Origin: Glandiceps talaboti
Taxonomy: Eukaryota; Hemichordata; Enteropneusta; Spengelidae
Direction: 5' to 3'
Assembly: GCF_964340395.1 (NCBI RefSeq)
Contig: NC_135557.1
Coordinates: 23,712,225-23,776,224, forward strand
DNA length: 64,000 nucleotides
Shown: in pieces, positions 10,901 to 48,654 of the stretch
Layout: each line of letters starts with the position of its first letter
Numbering within the stretch: the stretch's first letter is position 1
Notes under the pieces: model-generated
Database searches by the model: none
The model's input: the letters and a program-made list of their open reading frames with translations, nothing else
What the model was told of the DNA's origin: nothing
Translations under genes and position numbers: made by a program

Positions 10901-13380
10901 TAGATGTATAGTAAAGGCCTAAAAAAATAATTGTTTGGTTCCGGTTACCCGACCCTACCTAGTTTTTTTACTTGTTCAAGAAAAAAATATTAGTATCGCA
11001 AACATTGGGAAGTCTCACGAGAAATAGTGGAGAGAGTGATGTTTGTTACAGATGGAAAAGTCAATACCAAAATGTCTTTCCTGGTATATCAACGACAGAA
11101 GTCTGAATGAATTTGTAATTACAGTTCAACTTAAGTGAAAGTCCAGTAGGTTAGATTATAATTACTTCGTTATTAACCTCATACCTGGATGATTGAGAAC
11201 ACTGATAGACATATTGAACTTATAAGTAGACATTTAAAAAAATGCTATGAGTAATTGATTTGACACAAAATTTTCCAGGCCAAACCTGCAAACATCAGAA
11301 ACCCATACCATCCATAAACGCTTTCTCAGTACCGATTCTGTGTGCAATCTATCACAAAATGCAAGTAAATAGTGTGATTTAACTGATTCTTACGTGGTAT
11401 GTCTTTCCAAGTTGTTAATATTGCTTAACATTTGGATGTTTCATGCAACTATCATTTCGAATATCCAGTAACAAATTCAGTGTCGAGTGGCAGCAACACA
11501 TAGATAATAGGGTTTCGCCAAAATTCGCCGATTACTGCCTCATTTGTGGTATGACGAACATCCTTCGAACCATTTATGATGACCTTTTCCCAGTATTAAA
11601 TCCCCAACATGTTGAGCAATAGGGAATTGAATAATGGAATTAAACATTCTGATATATAAATTAATACAAATATGTACGTCCATGTCCAACTGAAATGGGG
11701 TTACATGAACGACCCCTGTCCGTTCATCTGTCGATGAATGTATCCATTCATCAATAGACAGTCATTTTCAGCCAAACTCGACACACATTGCAATCACTAT
11801 ACATTTACACATTCATAATCCTGCGACCTTGAATTCTGACAAAATTGAAACCGCCTTTATAGTAAAAAATGCACATTTTACCCCATACCTCATAAGTTTC
11901 AGTTCATTTCATGAATATATCATCACATGAGTAATGGTGAGCTTTCCAGTGAAACCGTAACCATTCAGAAACCATTATATATAGCAATTATGCTTTAATG
12001 CTTATAGTGGGTGTAAAACGAAAATAAACGAAATCTGAATTTCCTGGTTTTCACGTCGGTCGTTTAAGCATAAAGTTGTGATTATATGTAAAACAAATTC
12101 GTGTGCACGTTATTTACCGTTACGAATTTCAAGGTTTTGAGAAAAGCACCCAAAGCCCCGCAAAATAATGTAAATATAAAGCGTAACTACTTTCATTGTG
12201 TTTTGGTATTTTCATGTTTTTTTTCAAGATGGCGACGTGGTTGTGGATCGACGAGGGTCGAGCGACTGGAGGACGGCATTTCCTTTTGTGTGAAACATTG
12301 ACAGGCATGTGATGAACATCTTTGTTCAACGACTGACCTTTACTATGACTTCGAAAATCACACTTTTGGGTCTGAATTACTTCCATAGTTCATGAAATTG
12401 AGTTGACGTTGTGATCTTGCTAACCCGATCGTACTGACATAACACAGCCAACATTACAACGTCTTGCTGAACCTGTAGTTATGGTCTTACTTATACCGTT
12501 GTTTATTTACACTCTCGTGTCGTGCAGTAATCGTTAATACAAGCTGTATGTATTTCCTCCTCGCATATTTTACATTTTGTCATTTTATCTCCTTATGAAG
12601 ACATCTTCTGTTTACTTCCAGATTGTTCACAAGGCCACACAGGTCTACAAAACACTGTTTTCAACCGCGGGGCCAAATCTGGACTTTCTTCAAGCACAAA
12701 ATGTGCTTCAAGTTACATTTTGTGTCGATAAAACCAGCTCTGTGTTGACTTCTGTTTGCCTTTTGTGAGGGAAATGTAATTTAACGTAAACCCCTTCCCT
12801 ACCGCATAGGGAGAGCAACATTCAGTAAATATAAATGACTGATGTGGCCACATGGAAAATAAAGAAATATTAGCTTACATCTTAAAAAAATAATGACTTC
12901 GTGAATTAAAACTTGTATAATAGGTAATTGGGACTTACAGAGCCTAATTTATGTCTAAGTTTATATATTCATGAAATAATCGATACTACGTATTTTGGAA
13001 TTTTCATATTATGGATCGATCATCGATGTAGTGAATACCCCCCCCCCCCCTATGCCTTTCATGTGGTCACTCGAAATATTTCAATGATATATGAGGATAT
13101 CTACTAATCCCGCAATTCCAGCTCTATCTATTTACATATATTGGTAGCAGATGACATTGGCCCCGTCTGTAAAAGATTTATCTTAGACTACCCTTGGGAG
13201 GTCGTACATAGCAATACATGTAAAATTTCACAATATATACATCCACATGAAAAAATAGTGAACAAGAAGTAACAAGTTTAATTGAATAAAGGAAATACAA
13301 GGAGGGTTTAGGAAAGATAGACAAGCAATTGCCCAAACATTTGTGATTAGCCTTAATTCGTAAATACAACAGAAACATGC
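10901..13380. other. No gene or recognised element
   Basis: AT-rich sequence with only short, family-less reading frames on both strands. A C homopolymer occurs at 13,040-13,050. Nothing could be supported as a gene, RNA or transposon. Confidence 0.5.
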
Positions 13381-13384
13381 ATTT

Positions 13385-14560
13385 CTAGATTTCAAAAAAG
13401 CGTATGACAGTGTTTAGAGAGAAGGACTGTGGTACGCATGATGGAACAATGGTATGAAAGGTATATTATTACGTGTGGCAAAACACTAATATGATCACAC
13501 TGACAGTAAAGTTTCCTTTGGTGATATTGAAACAGGCTATTTTAACCAAAATGAGGGTCTAGAACAAGGTTAATCTAAATGGTGAAATCATGAATGGCGT
13601 GCTTTTTGTTAATGATGTAGCACCAAATGAAAACAAACTGCAAGGCACGTTAGCTGTCACAAATAACACTATTGTAAACTTTGGAAAATAAATATTAACG
13701 AGAAGAAATCAGATGTTCTGGTAATTGATTAGAAAGTAGACAGACAAAAGGACTGGTTAATTGATAATCTAAATATAAAGGAAACAAATGAATACAAGTA
13801 CATGTATCTAAGATACTGGATCACTCGTAACCTTTCGGATCATTCTCATTTTATGAAAGTGTCTAAGAAATTTGACAATATATTCCCCATCATGAAATCT
13901 ATTCTTGGTAGCCATGATAGCATCAATAAGTTTGATTTTGGTCTGTCTTTATGGCACCACATACTGCGTCATGCACTTGATTATGTCAAACTGATATGGA
14001 CTGTTTTGAAAAAAAATGAAATGAACCATGGCAAAATTCCCATTGAAAGCATGTAGATATACTGTAAATGAAGCAGTTGTGGGTAACCTTGGCTGGAACA
14101 CAGTGTCAAGTAGATTATGATTTTTTGAGATTAAAATACTTTAACAGACTTTGTAATTTACTTGGATCATAATGAACTACATGCATCTTTAACCATCTCA
14201 ATTCCATTAGTGAAGAATCTGAAAGAAATATGACAAAACAGTCCTGGAATTGGCCGAAAACTGTAAGTAATGTATTAATAGACCTTCATATCGCTAAAGA
14301 CCGAATTCAGTAAAATTAAACATATCATATTCAAAAAGGATGAGCTTATATGGAAAGAAAACATGACAGAAAAAATGTAGTCTAGACCTACACAAGGACA
14401 AATCTTAATGAAAGGAACAGAAGAACTATTACTCAACAATGGAGAATTGAACTTATATCAATAGTTTAAACAAGGGGAAAGAACTTCTATTTATAGGTGA
14501 CAATACGAAATATTTCAATACGTCCATAAGTAAAGAACTATTTTAATTTATCAAACAAGA
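13385..14560 (+). pseudogene. Non-LTR retrotransposon reverse transcriptase, decayed
   Basis: Fragments of a LINE-type reverse transcriptase in several frames. FLDFKKAYDSV at 13,383 is followed at once by a stop codon, then REGLWYA. GVLFVNDVAP near 13,595-13,625 stands where the catalytic (F/Y)ADD box is expected, with the first Asp replaced by Asn. A longer piece at 13,802-14,056 resembles the thumb and downstream region. Multiple stops and frame changes show it is dead. The clade (Jockey/CR1-like) is not resolved. Confidence 0.65.
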
Positions 14561-14879
14561 CCTTATTTATGTATTTGATCAATATATGGAATTCGGAGAA
14601 TGTCATCGTTAAGGGCGCAGCAGACTCCCCAGCAAAATGCAAATTTGTTAATTCCAGTCACAGTTTGAGGCCAATTTACCTGTACATTTCCTGTTTGCCC
14701 CTTGCTAATTCTTACTCAAATGTGTCTAAACACATTTATTAAAGGGATTTGGATATTTCTATTAATGAATTTAACTGTCGTCCTAGCCTGTGCAACAGCC
14801 TTACCATGTGTGTTATTTATAGATCAGGCCATGCCCGTAGTGGATGATTGGACGAGAACGGAAGTTATTTCTCGTATAC

Positions 14880-15480
14880 AGTATACTTATTAAGTCGTTT
14901 TATTCCAATTAGGCTGTATCTCAAAAACTCAAATTTCAAATGTTATATAATTTGGTGAATTCATTGATGAGAACAAAGTCTACGTTTGTTGTAGATTTGA
15001 TTTAGTAAGAAGTCATCTGCGTAATTAATGACGTTTGATTATTAAGACATATCTTGGAATACAAGCTTCGAATATATATTTCGGTACATCATATTCAAAC
15101 ATACCATGGTGCACATTTACTAGAAAGCCTATTGATACAGCTTTCAGTTTTATTGAAATGTTCGATTTACTAATGTTTTTTTTTGTTAATAAAGCTAGAT
15201 TGCAAAATGCAAGCTTCAACTTTCATATAAATGTAATTTCATATATGATTTGGTATAAACATCAACCAGAACATCGTACTTGACGGAGTATTTTATATTT
15301 TTTTTAATTGTGATCTGTAATTGCATAACTAGTTAATTTTGATAGTTTAGTACATACATTTATGGTAAAAGTGCATGGATCCTTTAAAGCTTAACTCGTT
15401 GTTAAAGCTTATAATATTCACGGTTCACTTGCAGAATACAAATAAGTAAGCTTAAAATTTCATATAGTTTCTTACAATTA
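14880..15480. repeat. Diverged pearl-type core repeats
   Basis: Imperfect tandem units with CGTAATTAATGA, TTAGGCTGTATCTCAAAA and AATACAAGCTTCGAAT motifs, equivalent to the core units of the pearl-like elements. No hairpin end or microsatellite was found here, so this is an eroded or truncated copy. Confidence 0.5.
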
Positions 15481-15559
15481 ATTTTCTAATTTACCTTACA
15501 CCATTTAAAACGGCTATAGCTCAAACGTTTGCATTACTACAGTATGTGTATGAAGCCCT

Positions 15560-16150
15560 TAAGCAAATAGTTGCCTGTACATAGCGAACTTTGCACACCG
15601 CTGTAACATTCCCATACTTAGGACAGGTTTACAGTAACCCTGTAACAACTCTGGCCAGCATACTAGGTGTAACATACCTAGATTTGACGTGTAACTCGTA
15701 TGCCAACATCAATGTAACATGGATGTGAAAAATAGCAATGCAGCATAGGCTTTTACAACATCCATGTACACAAGCTTTTTCCCATAGCCATACACCATCT
15801 GTAACAGCCATGAACCAGCTGTGTGAGCAATGCTAGTCCGATATCAATAAACGGGTTGCTACAGGATATTATTCCACCATAACTGTTACATAGATGTGCA
15901 CTACTGTGTGCTAGGTGTGCAGTAAACAGCTTGGTACTGGGATGTGCAAAACAGTCATGGCATAGAGGCATTCCACATCTAAGCAAAAGGCGTGTTTTTC
16001 ACAACCATGTACCAGGGCTGTGGTAAAATATACCATGTAACGGGGCTGTGATGAACACTGCTAGCACATAGCTGTGCTCTTCTTCCTAGCACTAGGATGT
16101 GGTCACATCTTAACACTAAGATAAAATGTTCAAGGTTCCCTGTGCATTGC
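15560..16150. repeat. Degenerate short repeat region
   Basis: Recurring short phrases (TGTAACA, CCATGTACA, CATAGCTGTG, ACCATGTACCAG) give this stretch a repetitive look. No clean period or element ends were found and no gene is recognised. Confidence 0.3.
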
Positions 16151-16692
16151 AAGTGCTTTCTTATCATCAGTCCTAAAATTGTGGAATGAACATAATGTAG
16201 ACTGAAATAATTTACCTAGTATATTTCGGCTAATATACTCAGCCTTATTCAGATAAATAAAGTAAATAAAGATGACTCTATCAACATCCTGTAAAACGCC
16301 ACTAGATATCCAATATTGAATAAACACATAAATATCGCAGGCAAGACAGTCACAGTAGCATATTCTACCTCTTTATATGTGCAGGTATGCAAATAATGTG
16401 TAAATACTATCCTGAATACATTGTAGTTTGTAGTGTCGGTCACGTTCACTAATATCATAAAAAGTATAGTTTTCTTACCTGAAGTCTTTCCTGGTAAAGA
16501 TATATTTAGTATAACCCATGATAATAGAATAACCTGCCTAAGCCCTTGCGAAATAGCGTATATCGGCGGCATTTTGTCACTCTATGTGACTGTAATGCTC
16601 AGATCGACAGTGTATCAGGTTAAGTATGTCAGCTTATAGGGCATTGTGGGTACTTTTGTCGTTAAGGGATACATGGACAATTCAATTCGGAC

Positions 16693-41073
<24,381 letters not shown>

Positions 41074-42830
41074 GTGAAATACAGGGAATCAACAGTAAAT
41101 GTAATATTTGTATCAATGGAACGTATGTGAACGTCTCCGTATCAATAGAAGGTCTGTGAACGTTGACCCTGACAACTCGTATACTTATAATTTTGTAATT
41201 TAATGGACTTTTACTCCAGTTATTCATCGGACGTTTATATTTACAACAAGTGATATTGACTATGTTGCCATATCAACAATAAGTTTACATCGCAAAGAGT
41301 ATAGATCTTACAAATTCATTTAAAAACAGCAAACTGGCAATCCTATAACCAGATAAGCAGATATATAAGCAGATATGTTTTAGGTTGTGTCATATTCAGT
41401 AGTTTCCTATTGTAATGTTTTCCATATTGCAACGCATGATACAGATACCTAACTGTTGAAGAAACAGCAAAATTACATTTCAAAACGTTTTTTTTTGTCA
41501 TGGACAGCTGACAATAGCATGCGATAGAACTTTTCCTCCAAGTCACATTAAAACTAAGTGCAATTTTAATACAAGGGAGTCAACGAAGAAGCTGAAATGG
41601 TTCGCCCACTAACGAAATGGAAATTGCAAGGTAACACCATAGGAAAAACATTTATTGAGACAATATTGCATTTTTATATCATAGTTTTGTTTAGGACTGT
41701 GTATTGATCCACAAACGGGGGGGGGGGGTTCAGTTCATTTGAAGAAGTGTATTTTAACACTTCATTATAGTTCATCTAATTAATAATACGTTATGATACA
41801 GTTTCTTGCCAGTTTTGCTCGTTTTGGCGTTTTCTACATTTTTTCAAAGTTATTTCAGAGCATAACACCGTAACATGTAATATTGCACGTCGAACGAATT
41901 TCTATGACAGATAGCTTGTTCAGCTAACTAGGACACTGTTTAATGGTGTTGATAATTCCCCGTTACTGAATCAGGTACACATAGCTATAAGCACTACTTG
42001 ATATGATAGATGTATTCCAGATATCAGTAGTCTGTATTAACTTTAGTTTGGGTATTTTGGTGTCTACCACTGTTGTTCGTATTATTCCAGACTTTTCAAC
42101 ACTTTAACAGGACCGTCAATATCACAAAACTTAAGCTAGATGTGCAAGTTATAGTACGAGTATTTTGATTAGTTTATGTTTTTGACATTTGTAATTTAGA
42201 CGTACATTGATTTTCGTGGCTTATTAATATATTGGTCAACTGAAGTGTCTTGTTGCAATGTTCATGATAACTCGGCAGCAATCATACCTCGAACAAATAT
42301 TCGTCATATTTCCCTTGATCACGTTGATTAATGTTACTTTGTAAATCATTCACTTTGTTCTTCAAGATATACATTTTAACAATGAAATGTGAATAACAAT
42401 GTTCGTTATGACTACCAGCATTTACCCAAGTTATCTCTCTTGAATAGATAATAGTCTACCCGTTGAGAACTTTTGACGACAGTTCACCATCGCATCCACC
42501 GAGGTGTATTCTATCACAACTCGTGGACAAGTTTGACATACGAAGGCTTCTTTTAGAGAGAGGATTTTTGATACATTTATACCATTTACTCAAGAACTGT
42601 GTGTTTTTATTTACATGTTACTTTTTGAAAATGCTTTAAATGTTATTTTTTCCTCAATGTCTTATTTTAATTTTTGCTTGGTTATATTTGGCAGTGCAAC
42701 TATGAGAAAAATAAAAGTAGTACATTTTTGTACACGAATATGAAAATAATTGATACAAGTTTCATATCTCGTTTTGATGAAAGAAATGATTGGTAAATCT
42801 TTTTGGTTCTTAGAAGAAAAAAATAAAGTT
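41074..42830 (+). other. Probable 3' UTR of the Ig receptor
   Basis: AT-rich sequence without a gene after the stop codon. Two poly(A) signals near its end (42,710-42,715 and 42,822-42,827) would give a 3' UTR of 1.65-1.75 kb. A G tract lies at 41,719-41,728. Confidence 0.5.
42822..42827 (+). terminator. Poly(A) signal AATAAA
   Basis: AATAAA in GAAAAAAATAAAGTTG, followed about 20 bp later by the U/GU-rich TCTTCTGTGTTAGT. An earlier AATAAA lies at 42,710-42,715. Assignment to the Ig receptor rests on position and strand only. Confidence 0.45.
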
Positions 42831-44790
42831 GATTAATGCCAAATCTTCTGTGTTAGTATCATTTCTTTGTCGTAGTTATTATTATATCTGTGCTGATTTG
42901 TATATGTACCTTTAATTTTACAAAACATCCATTATTACCATGTATGAAAACTGTATGACGATAAAATAGTATGGGAGGTACAATATATATGTTATGGGAA
43001 AACAATATGATCCGCGGTGTCATGAAATTAGGATTAGATTCAAGAGTCAAACGCGAGGATAATTTTATCTTAGGTGCATATCTTTATGTTTACGGGACTA
43101 AGAAAGGCCATTTAATAAACCAACACTAGTATCTTGCGACCTCTTTAAAATAGAGTTATGCAAATTGGCAAATTTAGCTAAGAAAAGGTCTGCTGTACAC
43201 GGGAATGGGAAGATTTAAAAAATATGTTGGGGTATATCTTGAAACAATGGCCAGACTATACTGAGGCCAGCGGTGAGCAAGAAGAAGCTCGTGACACTGT
43301 ATTTCCCATAATGCCCTATGCCCTCATCCAAAGTCAGCTTCGCATACCAGTTTATGTCTCTGTACACTACCACATGAGTTGTAGCCGTGTGGTCACACAA
43401 GTTAAAGCACTTTATCAAGAGTCTGCGTTAATCTACGCATGTGCAAATTTAACAATGAAAACATCTACATCGTGTCTGGTTAAGAGACAGGGGAAATTAT
43501 TTTATCTAAAAACCATATGACATTCTAAGTTACAATGGCGTCAAAAATGGTACTAGTTTGACGAGTATAGGTAATATAGTAACATATAAAAAGACAACGT
43601 AAGTTGCACGGAATTTACAGCAGACACAGACAATGTTGTTTTTCAAAATAATTTTTCCAGTCGTAATTACTATTCACTAAGGTTTTTTTCATGGCTATGG
43701 AATTGTCTGTCGTTTCGTTGGCAGTTCAATGGAACTATTGACAGTATCTTGATTTCAAATCGAACTACTGAATACACTACTCTGTACGGACATTGTGCAG
43801 AGTGTAACACTGCTGATAACAATTATCAGAAATAGGGCAACGTTTTCACAACATGGGACATCTCTGCAAATACCCCATGTTAAGAGATGATGCTACTAAG
43901 ACCTTCAAACTAAACTAGATTTATCAGCCTAAGTTATCAATCAAAGTATTACAGTTCGTTTGACGTGTTAACCCAACAACGAGTTAATATGAAAACGGTG
44001 ATGAGAACTACGCAAAATTCCAACATGCTAGCGTGTATTTGTTCTAAATGTGATAAGCCCATGCCAATTTCGTATCATATTTTTCATCGAGTAGAGCTGG
44101 CGAATTCCTGTATCATTAACATGTTTCTACATATAAATACTTTAATCACTGCGTGCGTGGTGTTTGGAACATGTCCACGTCATTCCAACAGCGTGTGTAT
44201 GTTCCAAAGTGATAAGTCCATGCAGTATTTTTCATTTATTATAGCTGGCAAATACCTGTATCACTAACATGTGTCTACATATAGATAAGACTATATCACA
44301 ATCCAACAGCGTGTGTTTGTTCCAATTTCGTATCAGTATTTGTCATCTAGCAAAGCTGACGAACACCTGTATCTGTACCACGTGTCTACATATAGATAAT
44401 ACTAATCACCATTATAATACATCGGATGTACCATTTCTTAAAGAATCACTATTATTCTATTTAAGTCGTACTAAGACAAAGGGGCTAATACATTCACTTC
44501 ATTGTATAATTCAGTATAAAGATAAGACAAAATTTGTTAATCCATCATTTGATGGTTATTTTTTTTCTTGATCAGCTGTGAATACAGATTGGTAACTTCA
44601 ACAGAAATAGTAACACTTGACATAGTTCTGATAACGATTACAATTTGATTCACTTGGTTATGAATATTTTCCCATGCAGAGCCGTACCAATTGCTAACAA
44701 TTCAATTTTATAACTACATGACGTTTCTTTATCGAGACATAAAAACAAAAATTGTGTATATCACTGAAAGGTACTGTGCCAAAATAATGC
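42831..44790. repeat. No gene; short tandem trimer at 44.03-44.40 kb
   Basis: No coding sequence supported. A tandem repeat occurs with GCGTGTRTTTGTTC starts at 44,031, 44,191 and 44,309, each followed by GCTGRCRAA...CCTGTATC and a TCTACATATARATA end. The two reading frames at 43,965-44,571 run through these repeats and have no family resemblance. Confidence 0.5.
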
Positions 44791-44792
44791 AT

Positions 44793-45756
44793 AGGGGGTT
44801 CGCCTTCCAATAGTGATTAAGTTACAATAATAAACAAGTGATGTAGAATATACAATGAAATGAAATAAATTGAATTAATACTTAGTCTGGGTTCTTTTTT
44901 TGATAGATCGAGAATGTGCGACTTGATTAGTTAGATGGATTAAATAATGTGGAAAAATCAACTAAATTGAACAATAGTGCAAATGTGCAACCTTGCTAGT
45001 AGCCATAGTGATTTGATAGAACATTCGCCATGGTAACTGTTCAACAGAGTAAACAGTACATCACAACTCAGTTTTTACGCAACTATCATCATGCTTTAAG
45101 GAATTATAACTTCCTACGACTTTATGTTCACATGTTCAGCAATAAATAACATCTCTTGGCCTTTGGGTATCGCAAATACACCTGTAGTCGTGCGCGTCTT
45201 TGTACGCGCTGAAGATTGTATAAGACCCGGATGTTGTAAAGCGCTCGACATCTGCCTGAACGTTCCTAAAATCGGCAAAAAGTTGTATACTTTTGAACGT
45301 ATCTTTTTAATGTGCGTCTTTGGTGTTCTCTATTTTAGTTGTGAGGTTACTCAATTATGTTGTCGATCGTAAGGTGCTGTGTATTTGGGGTTTTATTTTG
45401 TGGTTTTTGATTTTTTTGTGGTTTGACTAGAATTTGTTTGGCCTGTGAAGCTCCATCCCTTTCCTACATTTGTATATTTGTGTACAGGTGACAGTGTTGT
45501 TGAAGCGCGTGCCATGCCATCATCAACTGTGGAATGATGTCGGCGTTCTATAAATAGCTAACCCGTTGTGCACATGCGCACATGCGTCATTATTTGCACA
45601 CACGTTTAATCCATCTAACTCATCAAGTCGCACATTCTCGATCTATCAAAAAAAAGAACCCAGACAAGTATTAATTCATTTTATCTCATTTTATTGTATA
45701 TTCTACATCACTTGTTTATTATTGCAACTTAATCACTGTTGGAAGACGAACCCCCT
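44793..45756. mobile_element. Foldback element with ~150-bp terminal inverted repeats
   Basis: The left arm (44,793-44,946) starts GGGGGTTCGCCTTCCAATAG. The right arm (45,605-45,756) ends with the matching complement (TGGAAGACGAACCCCC). The arms also share AATGTGCGACTTGATTAG and GGGTTCTTTTTTTGATAGA-type stretches. The 650-bp interior has no transposase; its 82-residue frame at 45,124-45,372 has no recognised family. The superfamily cannot be assigned without a clear target-site duplication. Confidence 0.8.
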
Positions 45757-45932
45757 TTGAACAATGTGTACAGTGTCATTCAACAACTTTAAATGAATAT
45801 ACTTGAGTACACAGAATAACGAAATGCATATTCAGAATGTGTGATGGGGAATCCGTAGATAACTTCCATGACAAAAGAACATTGGGTATAGTTAGGCATG
45901 CGCATGGCCATGGGGCGTGCATGAACGCGAAC

Positions 45933-45936
<4 letters not shown>

Positions 45937-46001
<65 letters not shown>

Positions 46002-46018
46002 GTGTGTGTGTGTGTGTG
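45937..46018. repeat. (GT)n microsatellite
   Basis: About 80 bp of GT with a single TT interruption near 46,000. Confidence 0.95.
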
Positions 46019-46909
46019 CTGGGGTGTATGTCAGCTACTGTTCATTTGCATGCCTTTGATTACCAAGTCGTCAAATACAAAATTATGTGACAATATGTAC
46101 ATGTTCTGTTAATATAAGTTACACTCCACAATCAGACAGACATCACCACTATGTATAGTCCAGTTCATTTACCTTTGAACACCACACAGGATCCTGGCAA
46201 CACCACGTTTCCACTGGCACATATCCAAGTTCACAAAATAATTTTAGAATAGGGATGGATTTTTTCCATCAAATGAGCATTTCTCGCAGCAAACGACGTA
46301 ATCCATTTAAATCCAGCACAGTATGTTTAATTCCAGTATTTAGTAATGTGAATCCAATGCACGCTGAATGTATACTCGTTTTGTTCTCAAGTAATATGTC
46401 ACTCATTCATTCATTCACCTTAACTGTTCTGTCTGTATGGCAACGCATCGGTATCTCTGTTTAGTGTTTGAGATACGTTGGCGAAATGTTTTAAAATAAA
46501 GTCTCATCACAGCTGAAATGGAAAGAAAAATTGCTAAAAATAAAGCTCACGACACTTACTTCTGTTTTTAATTCGAGTCGTTTTAAATGTGTTGTGTGCG
46601 AATGATTTCATACATTCGTATTTATCAAATATGTATTTTCAAAACAACAAACTGTGTTGATCTAGGTTTTGAACCTAACAATGTTGATTATGAGTAGAAG
46701 TACACTCACTGCCAAAGCTTTCGGACAGACTTGGCTTTCGGACAAATCTCGACTCGTCCACAATCGTCAACACTTTCTCTGGGATTATCATATCGTCAAG
46801 CTCAAACAGTTGCATGAAAGATGAAGTGATAATAAAGCTTTGATTTAACATTTATTTTGTTGTGTTCAAGATCACTAATGTCGGCGATCACAAAGTCACA
46901 ACACTGCAG

Positions 46910-48645
46910 CTGTTGCCAATGTTTTCGCCAAGAAAGCAAAGTACATGAATATCAAGAATATCAATACTAAGAATATCATTTCGCTGTCACTATTATAGAT
47001 TAGATGACATTTTTTTTCAAGAAATGTGGGTGTTTCATAAAAGGAAAATATGAAACGTATATATATGTGTATACATATTTAGAGCAAAGATAGTGCCTCA
47101 GATTATATCTGACAGTGCTTATCTTTGCGCGTCCAGACAGACTGTCAAACGGCGTAATGAACTGTGATCGAATTCCGACCGAGGTCAAATTCGCTAGTTG
47201 GGCAATGTCCATGATAATTTCTTTGCAAAAACAGCCAACTTTGCTGTAACGGTGATTAAAATATTGCCATAGCAATGTTTTTGTCTTATGTTTAAATCGA
47301 AGACTAGCAAAAAGTCATAATTTATGAGCAAATATGTAAACTGGCATGAATGTTAATGTCCGATTACTAAAACTGTCGTCCGATTACTGGTTTAGGATTG
47401 TACCTTCAAAATTATTTTAGATTGTTAAAACTGTTGAAAAGACCCTAAGGAAGTTGTTTACCTAAAAAAGACGGGTATTACTTTTGTTACAGTGTTTATC
47501 CAATAGTAATTGAGGAATAACTTGACCTTGTCCGAAAACTGTGACAGTAAGTGTATTTATGATAAGCTATGCCGAATGTGTACTGGCTGTTGTATAGTCG
47601 ATACCATGTGACCTCACTTGTACCAGTTGTATATGTATCATATCGTACCTGTATATAGTACTGCTGTGATAACTGATATTGACTTGTACGCCAATTGAAA
47701 ATCAATGGTTAAAATTGGAAGCTGTAAGGGGCTATTAACGACTGATAAAACATCATTGCAATTTGGGTCATACAAGCAAGACATTTTATTTTATTTTATT
47801 TACTATGTCTGGCGCAGCTCAGCTTTAAACGTGCTGATGTGACATTCAAATAGCCGTTCAACTAACAAGTTCTTGTTCATGACAAGAAGTGTTTTTTCCT
47901 AATATTGGTCAATTGAAATACAATGACAACATGGCGTCATAGGTGAAGGAGTATCCCAGGTTTTATTTCTTTTGATTGTCATCATTTCTCGGTCTATCTG
48001 TCGCGGTCAGTAAATATAAAGCGATTGCACAAATTGCAATTGGAAACACACTTCAATGTTCTATTTCCATGGTGCATGTTTACTGTCATCTGTACACATA
48101 AACAAATCAACAATATGTAACTTATTACAAGGAAGAGTACCGGATTGTGTCATCTCCATCTATACCTACTATCACCACGCCATTGATCGACAGATGTTTG
48201 ACACATATGCCGGAATCGAAAACGCAAAATTAGCCTAGGGTTGTACGTTCATATGCGTTGTACTGAAATGCTATAGTCAAACCATGCTGACTCATACGTA
48301 ATTTCAGAACCACAGCTAGCTCAATGGCATGCCTACATGTACAGTTTCCCATCAGTTGAATAAGCACTGACATTGTTATTATCATTGTGTAGTACAGTGT
48401 TCACCTATGGTATTTCTATCCAAACAACTACAACGGAGCAAATACAAACAACATCTATGATAACTAGGGTAATGATCAATTTGTTTGATAGTTCACCTTG
48501 TAAAAACAATGTCCTACATTTTAATCGTATGGAATGTATGACGCCATCAATGTTATTTAAAATAATTATTTCGTTTCTAATTATATACATGTACCAAGTG
48601 TTTGTATTCAGTTGCCAGTGATTCATGTACTTGTCTATCAAATCA
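46910..48645 (+). repeat. Segmental tandem duplication, unit A
   Basis: Begins TTGCCAATGTTTTCG and ends CAGTTGCCAGTGATTCATGT..TCTAT. It is directly followed by unit B with the same order of landmarks: GTCCGATTA, TTATTTTATTTTAT, GCGCAGCTCAGCTTTAA, CAGTAAATATAAAG and TTACAAGGAAGAGTACCGG. Unit A lacks a convincing gene. Confidence 0.8.
48108..48215 (+). other. Conserved island within duplication unit A
   Basis: About 106 bp that differ from the counterpart in unit B (49,547-49,652) at only three positions, while the flanks have many changes and indels. In one frame (ICNLLQGRVPD, then DRQMFDTYAG) two of the three differences are silent. Could be a retained exon, a non-coding constrained element or gene conversion. 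The peptide is not recognised. Confidence 0.35.
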
Positions 48646-48654
48646 AACTGCGGT

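Noticed and set aside
43224-43520. 98-residue open frame downstream of the Ig receptor
   Set aside because: No recognised family, no splice or promoter context, and not preserved in nearby duplications.
45124-45372. 82-residue cysteine-containing frame inside the foldback element
   Set aside because: Inside a non-autonomous inverted-repeat element; no transposase or zinc-finger pattern.
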